Assembly: GCF_016863335.1 (NCBI RefSeq)
Contig: NZ_BOOR01000017.1
Coordinates: forward strand, 62,001-126,000
Reading direction: 5' to 3'
DNA length: 64,000 nucleotides
From: Planotetraspora thailandica
Lineage (GTDB): Bacteria > Actinomycetota > Actinomycetes > Streptosporangiales > Streptosporangiaceae
Shown here: one piece after another, positions 51,101 through 59,900 of the stretch
Layout: each line of letters begins with the position of its first letter
Numbering within the stretch: position 1 is the stretch's first letter
The notes under the pieces: model-generated
Databases searched by the model: none
What the model saw: only the letters and a program-made list of their open reading frames with translations
What the model was told of the DNA's origin: nothing
Translations under genes and position numbers: made by a program

Positions 51101-53631
51101 CCGAGCACCTGCGCGCCCGCGTCCGCCGTACGGGGTCTGGACTGCAGTGCCAGCGAGCCGAGTGACTGGCCCGCCCCCAGCTCCAGAAGGATCCGGCCCG
51201 GCTGCTCCCACAGGCGGCGGACGCCGTCCCAGAACCGGACCGCGTGGCGCAGATGGCGCGCGTAGTAGGCGGGGTCGACGGCCTCCTCGGGGGTGATCCA
51301 GTCGCCGGTGACGTTGGAGAGGTAGCGCACGCTCGGCCGCGTGCGCGGCACGGTGGCGACCAGCTCGGTGAACCGGCTGACGATCGGCTCCATCATGCTG
51401 GAGTGGAAGGCGTGCGTGGTGCGCAGCCTCCTGGCCGCCACACCGTCGGCGGCCAGCCGCTCCTGCAGCGCCGCGATCGCCGGGTCAGGCCCGGCGACCA
51501 CGCACAGATCGCGGCCGTTGACCGCGGCGAGGGACACCTCGGAGCCGAGCGCCTTCGCCAGGTCCGCCTCCGGCAGCTGCACGGCCAGCATGGCGCCGCC
51601 GGGGAGCCCGTCGATCAGCTTGGCGCGTTCGGCCACCAGGTAGAGCGCGTCCTCCAGGGTGAACACCCCGGCCAGCGTGGCGGCGACGTACTCGCCGAGG
51701 CTGTAGCCGATCATCGCCTCCGGCCGCACGCCGCGGGCCAGCCAGAGCTGCGCCAGCGCGTACTCGACGGCGAACATCGCGGGCTGGGCGTAGCGGGTCT
51801 GGTCCAGCGTGGAGGAGGCGCCGCCCCGGCCCAGCAGGGCACGCAGGTCGACCGTGCCCGCGCCGGCGTCCTTCGGACGCTGCCCGTGCTGCGGGAAGAG
51901 GGCGGAACGCAGGTCGAGCCCGGCGCGCTCCCGCGTGATCTCAAAGCAGCGGTCGAGGTGGTGGCGGAAGACGGGCTCGGAGTCGTACAGTTCCCGGCCC
52001 ATGTGCTCGTACTGCTCGCCCAGCCCGGGCAGCAGGAACGCCACCTGCCTGGCGGTGTTGGTCACGCTGAAGGTGAGGAGCCGTTGCGGCGTGCTCAGCG
52101 CCTCGACGGCGCCCTTGCTGTCCGGGACCGCCACGGCCCTCCGGTGCGTGAAGGCGTGCCTGCCGGTCTGCAACGTCCTGGCCACCTGGCTCAGCGGCAG
52201 TTCGGGGTGCTGCGCCAGGTGTTCGGCCAGGCGGTCGGTGGCCGCCTCCAGTGCCTCCGAATCGCCCGCCGACAGAGGAAGCACGTGCCACCGCTCCTGT
52301 GCGTCCGGTGTGTCCCCTGTCGCCGGCGGCGCGGCGGGGGGCTCCTCCAGGACGACGTGCACGCCGGTTCCGCCCAGTCCGAAGGAGCTCACCCCGGCTC
52401 GCCGCGGCATGCCGTCGGGCTCCCACGGGGTGAGCTCGGTGACCACGCGGAACGGCGACTCGTCGAACCGGATGCGCGGGTTGGGCCGCGTGAAGTGGAG
52501 GCTCGGCGGGAACTGCCGGTTCTCCAGGCAGAGGATGGTCTTGATCAGGCCCGCGATGCCGGCGGCGGCGTGGGTGTGGCCGACGTTGGTCTTGACCGAG
52601 CCGATCGCGCGGGTGCCGGACGTCCATCCGGTCGCCTGGTAGGCGCGGGTCAGCGCGTCGATCTCGATCCTGTCCCCGAGCGGGGTGCCACTGCCGTGCG
52701 TCTCGACGTACCCGATCGTGCCGGGGTGTACGGCGGCGCGGCGCAGGGCCGCCTCGATGATCCGCGCCTGGCCCGCGACGCCGGGCGCGGAGAAGCCGAC
52801 ACGGTCCGCACCGTCGTTGCCCATCGCCGATCCCTTGATGACCGCACGGATCCGGTCGCCGTCGGCGAGCGCGTCGGACAGCCGCTTGAGCACGACGATC
52901 CCCGCGCCCTCCCCGATGACCGTGCCCTGCGCCGCCGCGTCGAACGCCCGGCAGTGCCCGTCGGGCGAGTAGATGCCTCCCTCGTGATAGTGGTAGCCGG
53001 GCACCTCGCCGGACCGGATCGTGACCCCACCGGCCAGTGCCAGGTCGCACGACCCGTTTTGCAGCGACTCGCACGCGGTGTGCATCGCCACGAGAGCCGT
53101 GGAGCAGGCGGTCTGCACCGACACCGCAGGACCGGTCAGGTTGAGCTTGAAGGAGATCCTGGTCGCCAGGTAGTCGTCGTCGGTCGACACCCCTGCCAGG
53201 AACTGCTCCGACGGCTCGGTGAGGGGGCCGAGCAACGTGCGATAGGCGTTCTTGTAGGCCCCTGCGAACACGCCGACCCGTCCACGCGGGCTCCTCGGGT
53301 CGTGGCCGCTGTCCTCGAGCGCCTCCCACGCGCACTCCAGCATGACCCGGTGCTGGGGGTCCATTAGCGTCGCTTCCCTGGGGTTGACGCCGAACAGCCG
53401 GGCGTCGAACCCGTCGGAGTCGGCCACCACGCCTGCGGCCGGGACGTAGTGCGGATCGTCGATCAGATCCTGAGGAGCGCCGGCGGCCGCCAGCTCCTCG
53501 TCCGAGAACACCGTGACCGCCTCGGTGCCCGACCGAAGAAGCCGCCAGAACTCGGCGGGGTTCGCGGCTCCGGGAAAGCGGCAGGCGATGCCGATCACCG
53601 CGATGTGATGTCCGTCAACGGTTTCTGGCAT
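48121..53631 (-). CDS. Type I polyketide synthase, single module KS-AT-KR(DH)-ACP
   Basis: 1836 residues. KS 9-430: Cys176 in VQTACSTALVA, His312 in ETHGSGTPLGD, His352 in NVGHTHAAAG. AT 530-850: Ser644 in IGYSLGEYVA, and HAFHSS near 740, a malonyl-type signature. KR nucleotide motif at 1164-1175 (LITGGLGGIG), Ser1311 and Tyr1325 in QVDYASANSFLD. DH 1395-1640: His1399 in DEHRMLGRPVVPG, Asp1568 in HPALMDIA. After the DH the text resumes as a KR C-terminus (MTPTEGTEAFARIL, PQVLVSTRSL, 1690-1717), so the DH looks inserted inside the KR. ACP 1760-1830, Ser1792 in LGGHSLLG. No thioesterase. The product should be an enoyl or hydroxyacyl-ACP. GGAGGG precedes the ATG by 11 bases. Confidence 0.94.
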   Translation of the reverse strand: MPETVDGHHIAVIGIACRFPGAANPAEFWRLLRSGTEAVTVFSDEELAAAGAPQDLIDDPHYVPAAGVVADSDGFDARLFGVNPREATLMDPQHRVMLECAWEALEDSGHDPRSPRGRVGVFAGAYKNAYRTLLGPLTEPSEQFLAGVSTDDDYLATRISFKLNLTGPAVSVQTACSTALVAMHTACESLQNGSCDLALAGGVTIRSGEVPGYHYHEGGIYSPDGHCRAFDAAAQGTVIGEGAGIVVLKRLSDALADGDRIRAVIKGSAMGNDGADRVGFSAPGVAGQARIIEAALRRAAVHPGTIGYVETHGSGTPLGDRIEIDALTRAYQATGWTSGTRAIGSVKTNVGHTHAAAGIAGLIKTILCLENRQFPPSLHFTRPNPRIRFDESPFRVVTELTPWEPDGMPRRAGVSSFGLGGTGVHVVLEEPPAAPPATGDTPDAQERWHVLPLSAGDSEALEAATDRLAEHLAQHPELPLSQVARTLQTGRHAFTHRRAVAVPDSKGAVEALSTPQRLLTFSVTNTARQVAFLLPGLGEQYEHMGRELYDSEPVFRHHLDRCFEITRERAGLDLRSALFPQHGQRPKDAGAGTVDLRALLGRGGASSTLDQTRYAQPAMFAVEYALAQLWLARGVRPEAMIGYSLGEYVAATLAGVFTLEDALYLVAERAKLIDGLPGGAMLAVQLPEADLAKALGSEVSLAAVNGRDLCVVAGPDPAIAALQERLAADGVAARRLRTTHAFHSSMMEPIVSRFTELVATVPRTRPSVRYLSNVTGDWITPEEAVDPAYYARHLRHAVRFWDGVRRLWEQPGRILLELGAGQSLGSLALQSRPRTADAGAQVLGSLPGVGDTTSDTAVMATTTAKLWVCGVELDWDGVQPERRRAALPAYPFQRRRYRPSGGVAAPERPREESGQRDLADWFHIPHWESLPPTPAQVTEGETWLLFADEAGVADRLARLLAERGAAPVTVRRGDGFAVKPDGTYTVNPADAGDYAALLRELTAAGRFPARIVHLWLVSERPGDALAAQTVADATRDGFAGLLALAQAHGREAAPVEVPVEVAVVSSEMHAIVEGDRSQPAKSLALGPVRVWPLENPQVICRSIDLADPSPASADRLLDELGRGVEARTGADVMAIRGGLHLRQTFRPVHLVQPAGTRRFRRGGTYLITGGLGGIGLSVAAYLAEHVQANLVLTGRTALPPRAEWDQWAGRDGETAERIRSVLRLEELGAGVMVAAADVTDAGQVGEVVRQAVERFGALHGVVHAAGVPGGGLIQLKDAGSAAAVLAPKVAGALALRHACAGMQLDFVLQCSSGIAVTGGIGQVDYASANSFLDALAHHEPGMVSVNWDAWKNVGMAAKSITPAREPVRHPFLERRLAEGRFSVYVTHFDAEQSWLVDEHRMLGRPVVPGVGHLELVRAAFCDDHGRGDQVGEQGVELTDVTFHTPIVIPDDGRRQVRVVLEKDAEGAAFAVVSAHRDGSGAERWQLHSTGRIGELTAERPAPLDIAATTADLRDIGRPDGGGPMGFGARSKCLTRMHVGDDRFLARLDLAEQFRGEVSGLPLHPALMDIATAFVGVHHAKEFRIPISYGRLRVFAPLTASVYSHLEYGDGDRAGKETVTSDVTITDLDGRVLVRAERFVLKRVHDLDERLRVAHDATAGKVTFYDLPAMHDGDRPESAGFLQTALGHGMTPTEGTEAFARILSSGTGPQVLVSTRSLAAVTEQVAQARAVPAAAGGIRESAPAVLHPRPGLLTPYEAPRDGVEERLAVVWQELLGVEKVGVHDNFFELGGHSLLGLQLVPKLREAFGVELAIGTIFDALTVAGLAAAVRAAGVADL

Positions 53632-53729
53632 GGCGAAATCGTCCCTCCGACCTTGGGGTTTGCTGTCGTGTTCAGCGACCAGCGGGATGCACGGCGGCGC
53701 GGTGCGTGTTCACTCGCGCGCCCGGGCGA

Positions 53730-54632
53730 TCAGTTCGTTTCCGCCACGGCGGCGACGGGAGCGGGCCGGCCGGGCTCTTCTTTGCGCTTCCCCGCGGCCA
53801 TGGCCGAACCGCCGAGGATGAGCGCGGTGGCGGCCACCATGAGCCACGTGACGGGCTCGTCGAGCACGACGGCGCCCGCCGCGATCGCGACCACAGGGTT
53901 CACATAGGTGAAGACCATGGCTCTGGTGGGCCCGACCTCGCGGATGAGCGCGAAGAACGTCACGAAGGCCACAGCCGTACAGATCACGCCGAGGCCCGCC
54001 AACGCGCCCAGCACGCCGGCGGACGGCATCGCCGCCGGCCAGGTCGCAACCGCCGCCGGCGTGTACACCAAGGCGGTCGACGCCAGGCACACGGCCGTCA
54101 TCGGAATCCCCGGCACGTCGCCCAGCTTCCGCGCCACCAGCAGCGACGCGGCCGCATAACCGCACGTCGTCAGCAGCAACTCGATGACGGCCCACGGATC
54201 CCCGCCGCGCAGGTTGGGCCCGACCAGTGCGGCGACGCCGGCCAGCCCGACCAGCAGGCCCGCCCACCTCATGGGCGTGAGCCTTTCGGAGTCACCCATC
54301 GCCCGCAGCATGACCACGGCGATGATCGGGGCCGACGCGATGACGAGCGCGGCCAGCGAGCTGTCCACCCGGCGCTCGGCGTCGGACAACAGCCACCACG
54401 GTGCGATGATCTCGATGATCGCGAAGACGAGCAGCGGCCGCCAGTGCCGCCGCACCACGGCGAACCCGCCGGCGCGGAACGCCAGCGGCAACAGGACGGC
54501 CGCCCCGATGACGGTGCGGGCGAACACCAGCACCGGCACGGAGACGCCGTCGACGGCCACTTTGATCAGAAGGTACGGGATGCCCCAGATGACGCACATC
54601 ATCAGGAAGAGCGCCCATCCTCGTGCACTCAT
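53730..54632 (-). CDS. EamA/DMT-family transporter
   Basis: 300 residues with ten hydrophobic helices in two EamA repeats: the first begins ALFLMMCVIWGIPYLLIK, and the second contains FVTFFALIREVGPTRAMVFT and VNPVVAIAAGAVVLDEPVT, both signatures of the drug/metabolite transporter superfamily. AAGGAGAG precedes the ATG. Members export amino acids, nucleosides or small metabolites. Inside this operon it is a third exporter, perhaps for an amino-acid-like product or shunt precursor. Confidence 0.9.
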   Translation of the reverse strand: MSARGWALFLMMCVIWGIPYLLIKVAVDGVSVPVLVFARTVIGAAVLLPLAFRAGGFAVVRRHWRPLLVFAIIEIIAPWWLLSDAERRVDSSLAALVIASAPIIAVVMLRAMGDSERLTPMRWAGLLVGLAGVAALVGPNLRGGDPWAVIELLLTTCGYAAASLLVARKLGDVPGIPMTAVCLASTALVYTPAAVATWPAAMPSAGVLGALAGLGVICTAVAFVTFFALIREVGPTRAMVFTYVNPVVAIAAGAVVLDEPVTWLMVAATALILGGSAMAAGKRKEEPGRPAPVAAVAETN

Positions 54633-54706
54633 GCATCTCTCCTTGTCCTCACGCCGGCCACATGGGACTGCGGGACGGCGGGCCTGCGGCGCGGCCCGCG
54701 CTCATG

Positions 54707-56011
54707 TCAGCTTTCGGGACGCACGTGGACGGTGAGGGCGGCGCGGACCCGGTTCTCCAGGGAATCCAGTTCGCCGGGGGTGGGCGCGTCGATGAAGAAG
54801 CTGACCACCCGGTCCTCGGAGCTGCGCAACGGCTGGATGTGGTAGCCGCGGTTCTTCAGCACGAACACCGCGCGCAGCGCCGGCGGGTCGGCGGGCGAGC
54901 CGGGCGGCACCTCGGGCCACAGGGTGGTGTCGCCGACCCAATGCGGGGTGACGCCCGGCCAGTCGAGGGTCACGTCGGTCAGCACGCCGGGGGCGTGCTC
55001 CAGATACACCTCGCGGGCGTGCCGGGTGAGCTGCGGGTACGACGCGGGCTCCCCCAGCGCGATACGAACGACCTCCGGCTCGACCGGACTGCCGGTGGCC
55101 AGGTGATAAAGCGTGGTGATCCCGTCGCCGGGGGTGCGGGCGGCGACCTCCATCAGGTACGGCCGGCCGTCGGCGGCGAGCCGCCATTCGGCGTGGGCGA
55201 TGCCGTCCTGGAAGTCCAGCCTCTCCAGCAGTTGCCGGTTGGCGGCCAGCAGCGTGTCCTGCAGGCTGCCCGGCTGGTCGGTGACCGTGTGCGACAGCTC
55301 GACGAACGTGTCGGCGTGCGCGTCGCTGGTGCGCTTCCGCGTCACCGAGGCGAAGATCGTCTTGCCGTCCTGGACCAGGCTCTCCACCGAGTATTCGGGG
55401 CCGAGGACCTTCTCCTCCAGCAGCAGCGTCTCGTACGGGGGGTACTCGGCCAGTCTGGCGCGGAGCTCGGCCTCATCGTGGATCGTCCACACCCCCGAGC
55501 TGGAGTGCCGGGTGGCGGGCTTCAACACGGCCGGGTAGCCGACGGCGGGCGTCAGACCGTCGCGGCCGCCCGCGGGGACGACCTGCGAGGCCGGGCTGAA
55601 CTCCGGCAGATAGAGCCGCTGCAGGTACTTGCTGCGGCACGCGCGGGTCGCCCGCAGGCCGGGTGACCGCAGCCCGAGCGCGTCGGCGACCACGCCGGTC
55701 GGCTCGACCAGCGTCTCCCCCACCGCGCAGATGCCGGCGATCGTGTACTGGTCCAGCCAGCGCCGCACCCCCGCGATCACGCCGGGCATGTAGGAGTTCT
55801 CCACTTTGAGGTCGCCGTCGGTGAAGGCGAAATCCGTGATCGCCGCAGCCGGGCTGCCCGGCACGGCGACGGCGCGCAGCGCCTCGTCCCGCCACTCGGA
55901 CGGTGTGACCACCAGGATCTTCAGCCCGCGCGCCGCCAGCTCCTCCAGGTAGCGGGGCGCGCGGCTGATGACGTAGAAGGATCCGGTGAGGAGGAAGGCG
56001 TTCGGTTTCAC
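54707..56011 (-). CDS. ATP-grasp carboxylate-amine ligase 3
   Basis: 434 residues from a GTG at 56011 overlapping the exporter stop (GTGA). The preATP domain starts AFLLTGSFYVISRAPRYLEE. Grasp-domain landmarks are AVLKPATRHSSSGVWTI, LEEKVLGPEYSVESLVQDG and LMEVAARTPGDGITTL, with the magnesium-binding glutamate and arginine. The RTPGD form is shared with ligase 2, which also follows an MFS gene. The C-terminal 80 residues form the family's beta domain. It likely links an amino acid to an amine; substrates are unknown. Confidence 0.9.
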   Translation of the reverse strand: MKPNAFLLTGSFYVISRAPRYLEELAARGLKILVVTPSEWRDEALRAVAVPGSPAAAITDFAFTDGDLKVENSYMPGVIAGVRRWLDQYTIAGICAVGETLVEPTGVVADALGLRSPGLRATRACRSKYLQRLYLPEFSPASQVVPAGGRDGLTPAVGYPAVLKPATRHSSSGVWTIHDEAELRARLAEYPPYETLLLEEKVLGPEYSVESLVQDGKTIFASVTRKRTSDAHADTFVELSHTVTDQPGSLQDTLLAANRQLLERLDFQDGIAHAEWRLAADGRPYLMEVAARTPGDGITTLYHLATGSPVEPEVVRIALGEPASYPQLTRHAREVYLEHAPGVLTDVTLDWPGVTPHWVGDTTLWPEVPPGSPADPPALRAVFVLKNRGYHIQPLRSSEDRVVSFFIDAPTPGELDSLENRVRAALTVHVRPES

Positions 56012-57300
56012 GAGGTCTCCTGCCCGATGCTGACCGGCCCGGAAGGCCGGGATGGGGATGGCGAGTCAGGCGGTGCGGCTTCCTGGAGGGACGGGGGCGT
56101 CGGGCGCACCGCCTGGGCCGGCAGCCGGGGCTCCAGCCGGAGCATGGTGATCGCGGAGGCCGCGACACCTGCCGTCAGCACCAGCCACATGCCGGTCACC
56201 GACAGCGTGAGCAGCCAGGTCAGTACGGCGGGAGCCAGCGCGGTGGGGATGGCCCACGACAGCTGGTAGACGGCCAGGTGGCGGCCGCGGGTCTCCTCCG
56301 GTGCCGCGCTGGCGACCAGGGCCGACGCCGTCGCACCGTGCAGCAGCTCGCCGAGCGTGAACACCGCGGTGGCGGCGAACACGCCGGTCAGCAGCACCGA
56401 CTGCGCGGGGGTGGCCGCGCCGAGCACCGCGAAGGCCACGAACGACAGCGCGAAGAGCGAGATGCCGAGCGCGGTGGCACGGGTGCGCCGGTAGCCGATG
56501 ACGACCCGGGTCACCGGGATCTGCAGCAGCGCGATGCCCACGGTGTTGACCGCGTAGAGCACCCCCACCAGCGACTCGGGTGCGCCGAGTTCCTGCGTCA
56601 GATACACCGGCAGGCTCACCGCCAGCACCATGTAGCCGAACGCCACCGGCACGTTGAGCAGCGTGAGCGTCAGGAATGGACGGTTGCGTGCGACCAGCCG
56701 GTAGCCGCGCCGCACAGGAGCGGCGCCCGCGCCGCGCGTCCCCGGCGCCGGGATCGACCGGATGATCACGGCGGCGCACACGTACGCGGCGCCGGCGCTG
56801 AGGACGATCGCGTGGTAGGCGGCGTCGCTCCCCCACGTCAGCACGGCACCGGCCAGCAGGCCGCCTGCGCCGAGCCCGGCGTTACGCGTGCTGCGTTGCA
56901 CGGCGAGCATCTTGTCGCGGGCCGGCCCCTTGACGATCTCGGCGACGAACGACTGGATCGACGGCGGGAACGACACGTCGCCGAACGCGACCAGCGCCAC
57001 GGCCGCGAACATCGCCGGCGCGCCGTCCACGAGCGGGTACGTCGCGAAGCCGACGGCGCGCAGCAGGTAGCCGCCGACCACGACGGCCCGCGCCCCGAAC
57101 CTGTCGATCAGCAAGCCGGTCAGCGGGTTGCTCACCAGGCCCAGCACGGCCGCCGCGCTCATGATGGCGCCGACCTGGGTCACCGGCAGCCCGGTCACGT
57201 GATGGAAGTACAGCAGGGACAGCGGCAGGTACATACCGCTGCCCGTGGCGTCGACCACCATGCCGAGCATGTACCTGACCTGGATCGACGGTGCCTTCAT
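56008..57300 (-). CDS. MFS transporter 2, probable product exporter
   Basis: About 430 residues with twelve transmembrane helices. The ATG at 57300 has GGAGG four bases upstream; a GTG at 57303 overlaps the ligase 4 stop. Motif A is GLLIDRFGARAVVVG. It has the same TubA/SalY-like layout as the exporter at 35394 (compare VQRSTRNAGLGAGGLLAG with LRSVRNIGFSAGALLA), so the two are paralogues. It lies between ATP-grasp genes 4 and 3 with overlaps at both ends. Confidence 0.9.
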   Translation of the reverse strand: MKAPSIQVRYMLGMVVDATGSGMYLPLSLLYFHHVTGLPVTQVGAIMSAAAVLGLVSNPLTGLLIDRFGARAVVVGGYLLRAVGFATYPLVDGAPAMFAAVALVAFGDVSFPPSIQSFVAEIVKGPARDKMLAVQRSTRNAGLGAGGLLAGAVLTWGSDAAYHAIVLSAGAAYVCAAVIIRSIPAPGTRGAGAAPVRRGYRLVARNRPFLTLTLLNVPVAFGYMVLAVSLPVYLTQELGAPESLVGVLYAVNTVGIALLQIPVTRVVIGYRRTRATALGISLFALSFVAFAVLGAATPAQSVLLTGVFAATAVFTLGELLHGATASALVASAAPEETRGRHLAVYQLSWAIPTALAPAVLTWLLTLSVTGMWLVLTAGVAASAITMLRLEPRLPAQAVRPTPPSLQEAAPPDSPSPSRPSGPVSIGQETS

Positions 57301-58559
57301 CACACCTCCACGTTCTCCGTCTCACCCTCGAACCGCGCGCCCAGCGCGCGCAGCCTCCGCTCGCACTCCACCCGGGTGGGCGCCGATCCCACGGCCGCGA
57401 GCAGAAAGTCGGAGGAGCCGCCGGCCGCGGGCACGACCTGGCCGGGCCTGCCGTACAGCCAAAACCCCTCCACCCACGGCTCTTCGGGTGCGGCGGGAAC
57501 CGCGCGGATCATGCCTGGCCGCTTCATCATGAGCACCTGACCCGCCATGCGCAATGGCCGCGGCGGCGCAGCCGCCGGGTCCAGCCCGGGCAGCGGCAGC
57601 TCCACCTGGGCCCGGGTGGCGTACTCGCCGAGGTTCATGCCGAAGACGGCGCGGAAGACTTCCTTGATCTTGGCTCCGGCGGGACGGCAGGCGATCTCGC
57701 ACAACACCAGCCGGTCATCGGGGGTGTGGAAGATCTCGGCGTGGAAGGCGTGGTGGCGCAGCCGGCCTTCCGGATCGCGCAGCGCCGCCAGGACCCGCTC
57801 GGTGAGTTCGAGCAGCCGCGGTGTGAGCGGGTCGTCCGTGTCGAGGGTCAGATCGATGCGGGCACCGGAGTCGCTGCCGAAGGTGGCGAGCTGGTACTGG
57901 TACTGCGAAGGCCAGACCAGCGCGGTCCTGCCGTCGACGACCAGGCCGTCGACGTGGCACATCGCGCCCTCGACGTAGGCCTCCAGCAGCAGGTCGTCGC
58001 GCGGGCCCGCCGCGAAGGCGGTGGCCAGGCACGTCTCCAGCTCGTCCGGGTCGCGCAGGATGCGCAGGCCGATGGCGTTGAACCCGCTTCGTTCCTTGAG
58101 CACCACCGGCAGTCCGTGGCGGGTGGCGAACCGGCGCACGTCGGCCGCGGTGCGGGGCACGACGTGCGTGGCCACCTCGACGCCCGCCGCCGCGACGAGC
58201 CGCTTCATCAGCGCCTTGTCCCGGAACGGGAGCACATCGGCCGTCCACGGACCGGGCAGTCCGAGCCGCTCACGAAGCCTGGCGGCCGTCACGACGTCGG
58301 CCTCGTTGTGCGCGACGACGTACCGCGTGCCGAACTCCTGTGCCAGCTCGCGCGCCCGCTTGAACAGGAGTTGCTCGTCGGAGAAGTCGTCGAGCACCTC
58401 CAGGCGGGTGTAACCGAGGTCCCCCTGCGGCACCTCCTCGCCGACGGCCTCCAGCTTGTCCCTGGCCACCAGGACGACCACGTCGCCCGGGTAGTCCGCC
58501 AGCCAGCGCTCGTACGGGAACGGCTCCAGCGGGTTGCGCTGGAGAATTAGCACGCTCAC
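57300..58559 (-). CDS. ATP-grasp carboxylate-amine ligase 4 (most divergent)
   Basis: 419 residues from a GTG at 58559 overlapping the ligase 5 stop. The N-terminus, SVLILQRNPLEPFPYERWL, and the lid PVVLKERSGFNAIGLRIL differ from the other copies. The grasp domain reads LLEAYVEGAMCHVDGLVVDG and LCEIACRPAGAKIKEV, with glutamate and arginine kept. It resembles the ATP-grasp proteins that act in capsule, siderophore-like and peptide pathways of actinomycetes. It probably uses another substrate from the rest of the set. Confidence 0.9.
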   Translation of the reverse strand: MSVLILQRNPLEPFPYERWLADYPGDVVVLVARDKLEAVGEEVPQGDLGYTRLEVLDDFSDEQLLFKRARELAQEFGTRYVVAHNEADVVTAARLRERLGLPGPWTADVLPFRDKALMKRLVAAAGVEVATHVVPRTAADVRRFATRHGLPVVLKERSGFNAIGLRILRDPDELETCLATAFAAGPRDDLLLEAYVEGAMCHVDGLVVDGRTALVWPSQYQYQLATFGSDSGARIDLTLDTDDPLTPRLLELTERVLAALRDPEGRLRHHAFHAEIFHTPDDRLVLCEIACRPAGAKIKEVFRAVFGMNLGEYATRAQVELPLPGLDPAAAPPRPLRMAGQVLMMKRPGMIRAVPAAPEEPWVEGFWLYGRPGQVVPAAGGSSDFLLAAVGSAPTRVECERRLRALGARFEGETENVEV

Positions 58560-59845
58560 GCCGGCACCTCCTGACCGCCGACGGGAGCCGCGTGCGCGAG
58601 CCGCTGCCGGCCGTCGTCCCCGAGAATGCCGATCTTGACCACGCCGCCGATGACCTCTGCGCCACGCTCGATCGCCGCGTCGGCGTCCGCGCCGGTGACC
58701 GCGACCAGACCGAGCCGGTCCCAGTTGTCGCGCAGCGGGCGCGTCGCGTCTCCGGGCTTGGCGGTGATGCGCACGTCCAGCACGCCGGGCTCGGCCAGGG
58801 CCGCCTCGGCCCCGGCGACCGACTCCACCCGCCCGGGCCCCGCCACGATGAACCTCGTGCAGGCCCCCGCGTGCGGCTCGGGCCGGTCGGGCAGCTCGGG
58901 GACCAGCCGGAACGGCCAGCCGAACGCGTATGTGCTCAGGTCGATGCCGTACGCGCCCCAGACCAGTTCGGGGATGGCGTCGCCGGCGATGCGGTTGTGA
59001 CTCTCGATGATCACCGGGCCGTCGGGGCCCACGCGCACCTCGGTGTGGGCGACGCCGTCCCGCAGCCCGATCTGGTCCAGAAACCGGGTGACGCAGACGC
59101 GGACCGACTCACGGACCCCCTCGGGCACCCTCGCCGGTACGGCATGCCCGACCTCGGCGAACGAGCCGGTGTCGACGAACTTCTCGGTCAGCGTCACCAC
59201 GACGTGGCGGCCGGCGAAGCTGAAGGACTCGACGCTGTATTCCGGGCCTTCGACGTACTTCTCCATCATGAAGTCCTGGAGCACGTACATCGACGACACC
59301 CGGTCGGTGCGGGTGCCGCGCAGCCGTGAGGTGCTCCCCCACACCCGGTCGCAGTCGACGGGGCCGTCCACCCGGAACACCCCGATGCTCGCGGTGGCGT
59401 CGGTGGGCTTGACGATGAACGGGTAGCCGTGGGCGGCGGCGAAGGCGTCCATGTCCTGGCGTCGCAGCAGCGGCTCGGCAGGAACCGCGCCCGCGCCGAC
59501 GCTCTCCAGGTGCCGCCGCATGGCCAGCTTGTCGCGAAACCTCCTCGTGACCTCGTAACCCGTGGCGCCCAGGCCGTACATGTCGTTGATCCGGCCCGCC
59601 GGTTCCAGCCCGGGCTCGGTCAGCGACAGGGCCACAGAGAAGCCGGGGCTGTCCCACAACTCCTTGGCCGCGCGCTCGACCTGGCCCCACTCGGTGTAGT
59701 CGACGATCCGGATCTCCTCCGCGAACTGCTCCTGCTCGGCCGTCAGCTTGGTGGGGTGCTGGAGCAACAACACGCGCAGGCCCAGCCGCGCGGCCTTGCG
59801 TACGGCGTCGTCGTTTCCGCCGACCAGGAGGATGGTCTTGTCCAT
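58556..59845 (-). CDS. ATP-grasp carboxylate-amine ligase 5
   Basis: 429 residues; GAAGGATC lies before the ATG. The preATP domain starts TILLVGGNDDAVRKAARLGL. Grasp motifs are PFIVKPTDATASIGVFRV, EKYVEGPEYSVESFSFAG and VIIESHNRIAGDAIPEL. ACTRFIVAGPGRVESVAGAE opens the C-terminal beta domain, also present in ligases 1 and 2. It is the first of the three ligase genes in this operon after the sulfhydrylase gene, from which it is separated by a short duplication. The substrate is unknown. Confidence 0.9.
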   Translation of the reverse strand: MDKTILLVGGNDDAVRKAARLGLRVLLLQHPTKLTAEQEQFAEEIRIVDYTEWGQVERAAKELWDSPGFSVALSLTEPGLEPAGRINDMYGLGATGYEVTRRFRDKLAMRRHLESVGAGAVPAEPLLRRQDMDAFAAAHGYPFIVKPTDATASIGVFRVDGPVDCDRVWGSTSRLRGTRTDRVSSMYVLQDFMMEKYVEGPEYSVESFSFAGRHVVVTLTEKFVDTGSFAEVGHAVPARVPEGVRESVRVCVTRFLDQIGLRDGVAHTEVRVGPDGPVIIESHNRIAGDAIPELVWGAYGIDLSTYAFGWPFRLVPELPDRPEPHAGACTRFIVAGPGRVESVAGAEAALAEPGVLDVRITAKPGDATRPLRDNWDRLGLVAVTGADADAAIERGAEVIGGVVKIGILGDDGRQRLAHAAPVGGQEVPA

Positions 59846-59872
59846 GACTGATCCTTCGCTCGTTGTCCGGCT

Positions 59873-59900
59873 CTAGTTGTCCTGCGCTACTTGTCCTGCG
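59873..59900. repeat. 14-bp tandem duplication spanning a stop codon
   Basis: CTAGTTGTCCTGCG at 59873 and CTACTTGTCCTGCG at 59887 are adjacent copies differing at one base. The second contains the sulfhydrylase stop codon, so a second in-line stop-like copy sits just behind the gene. Confidence 0.7.
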
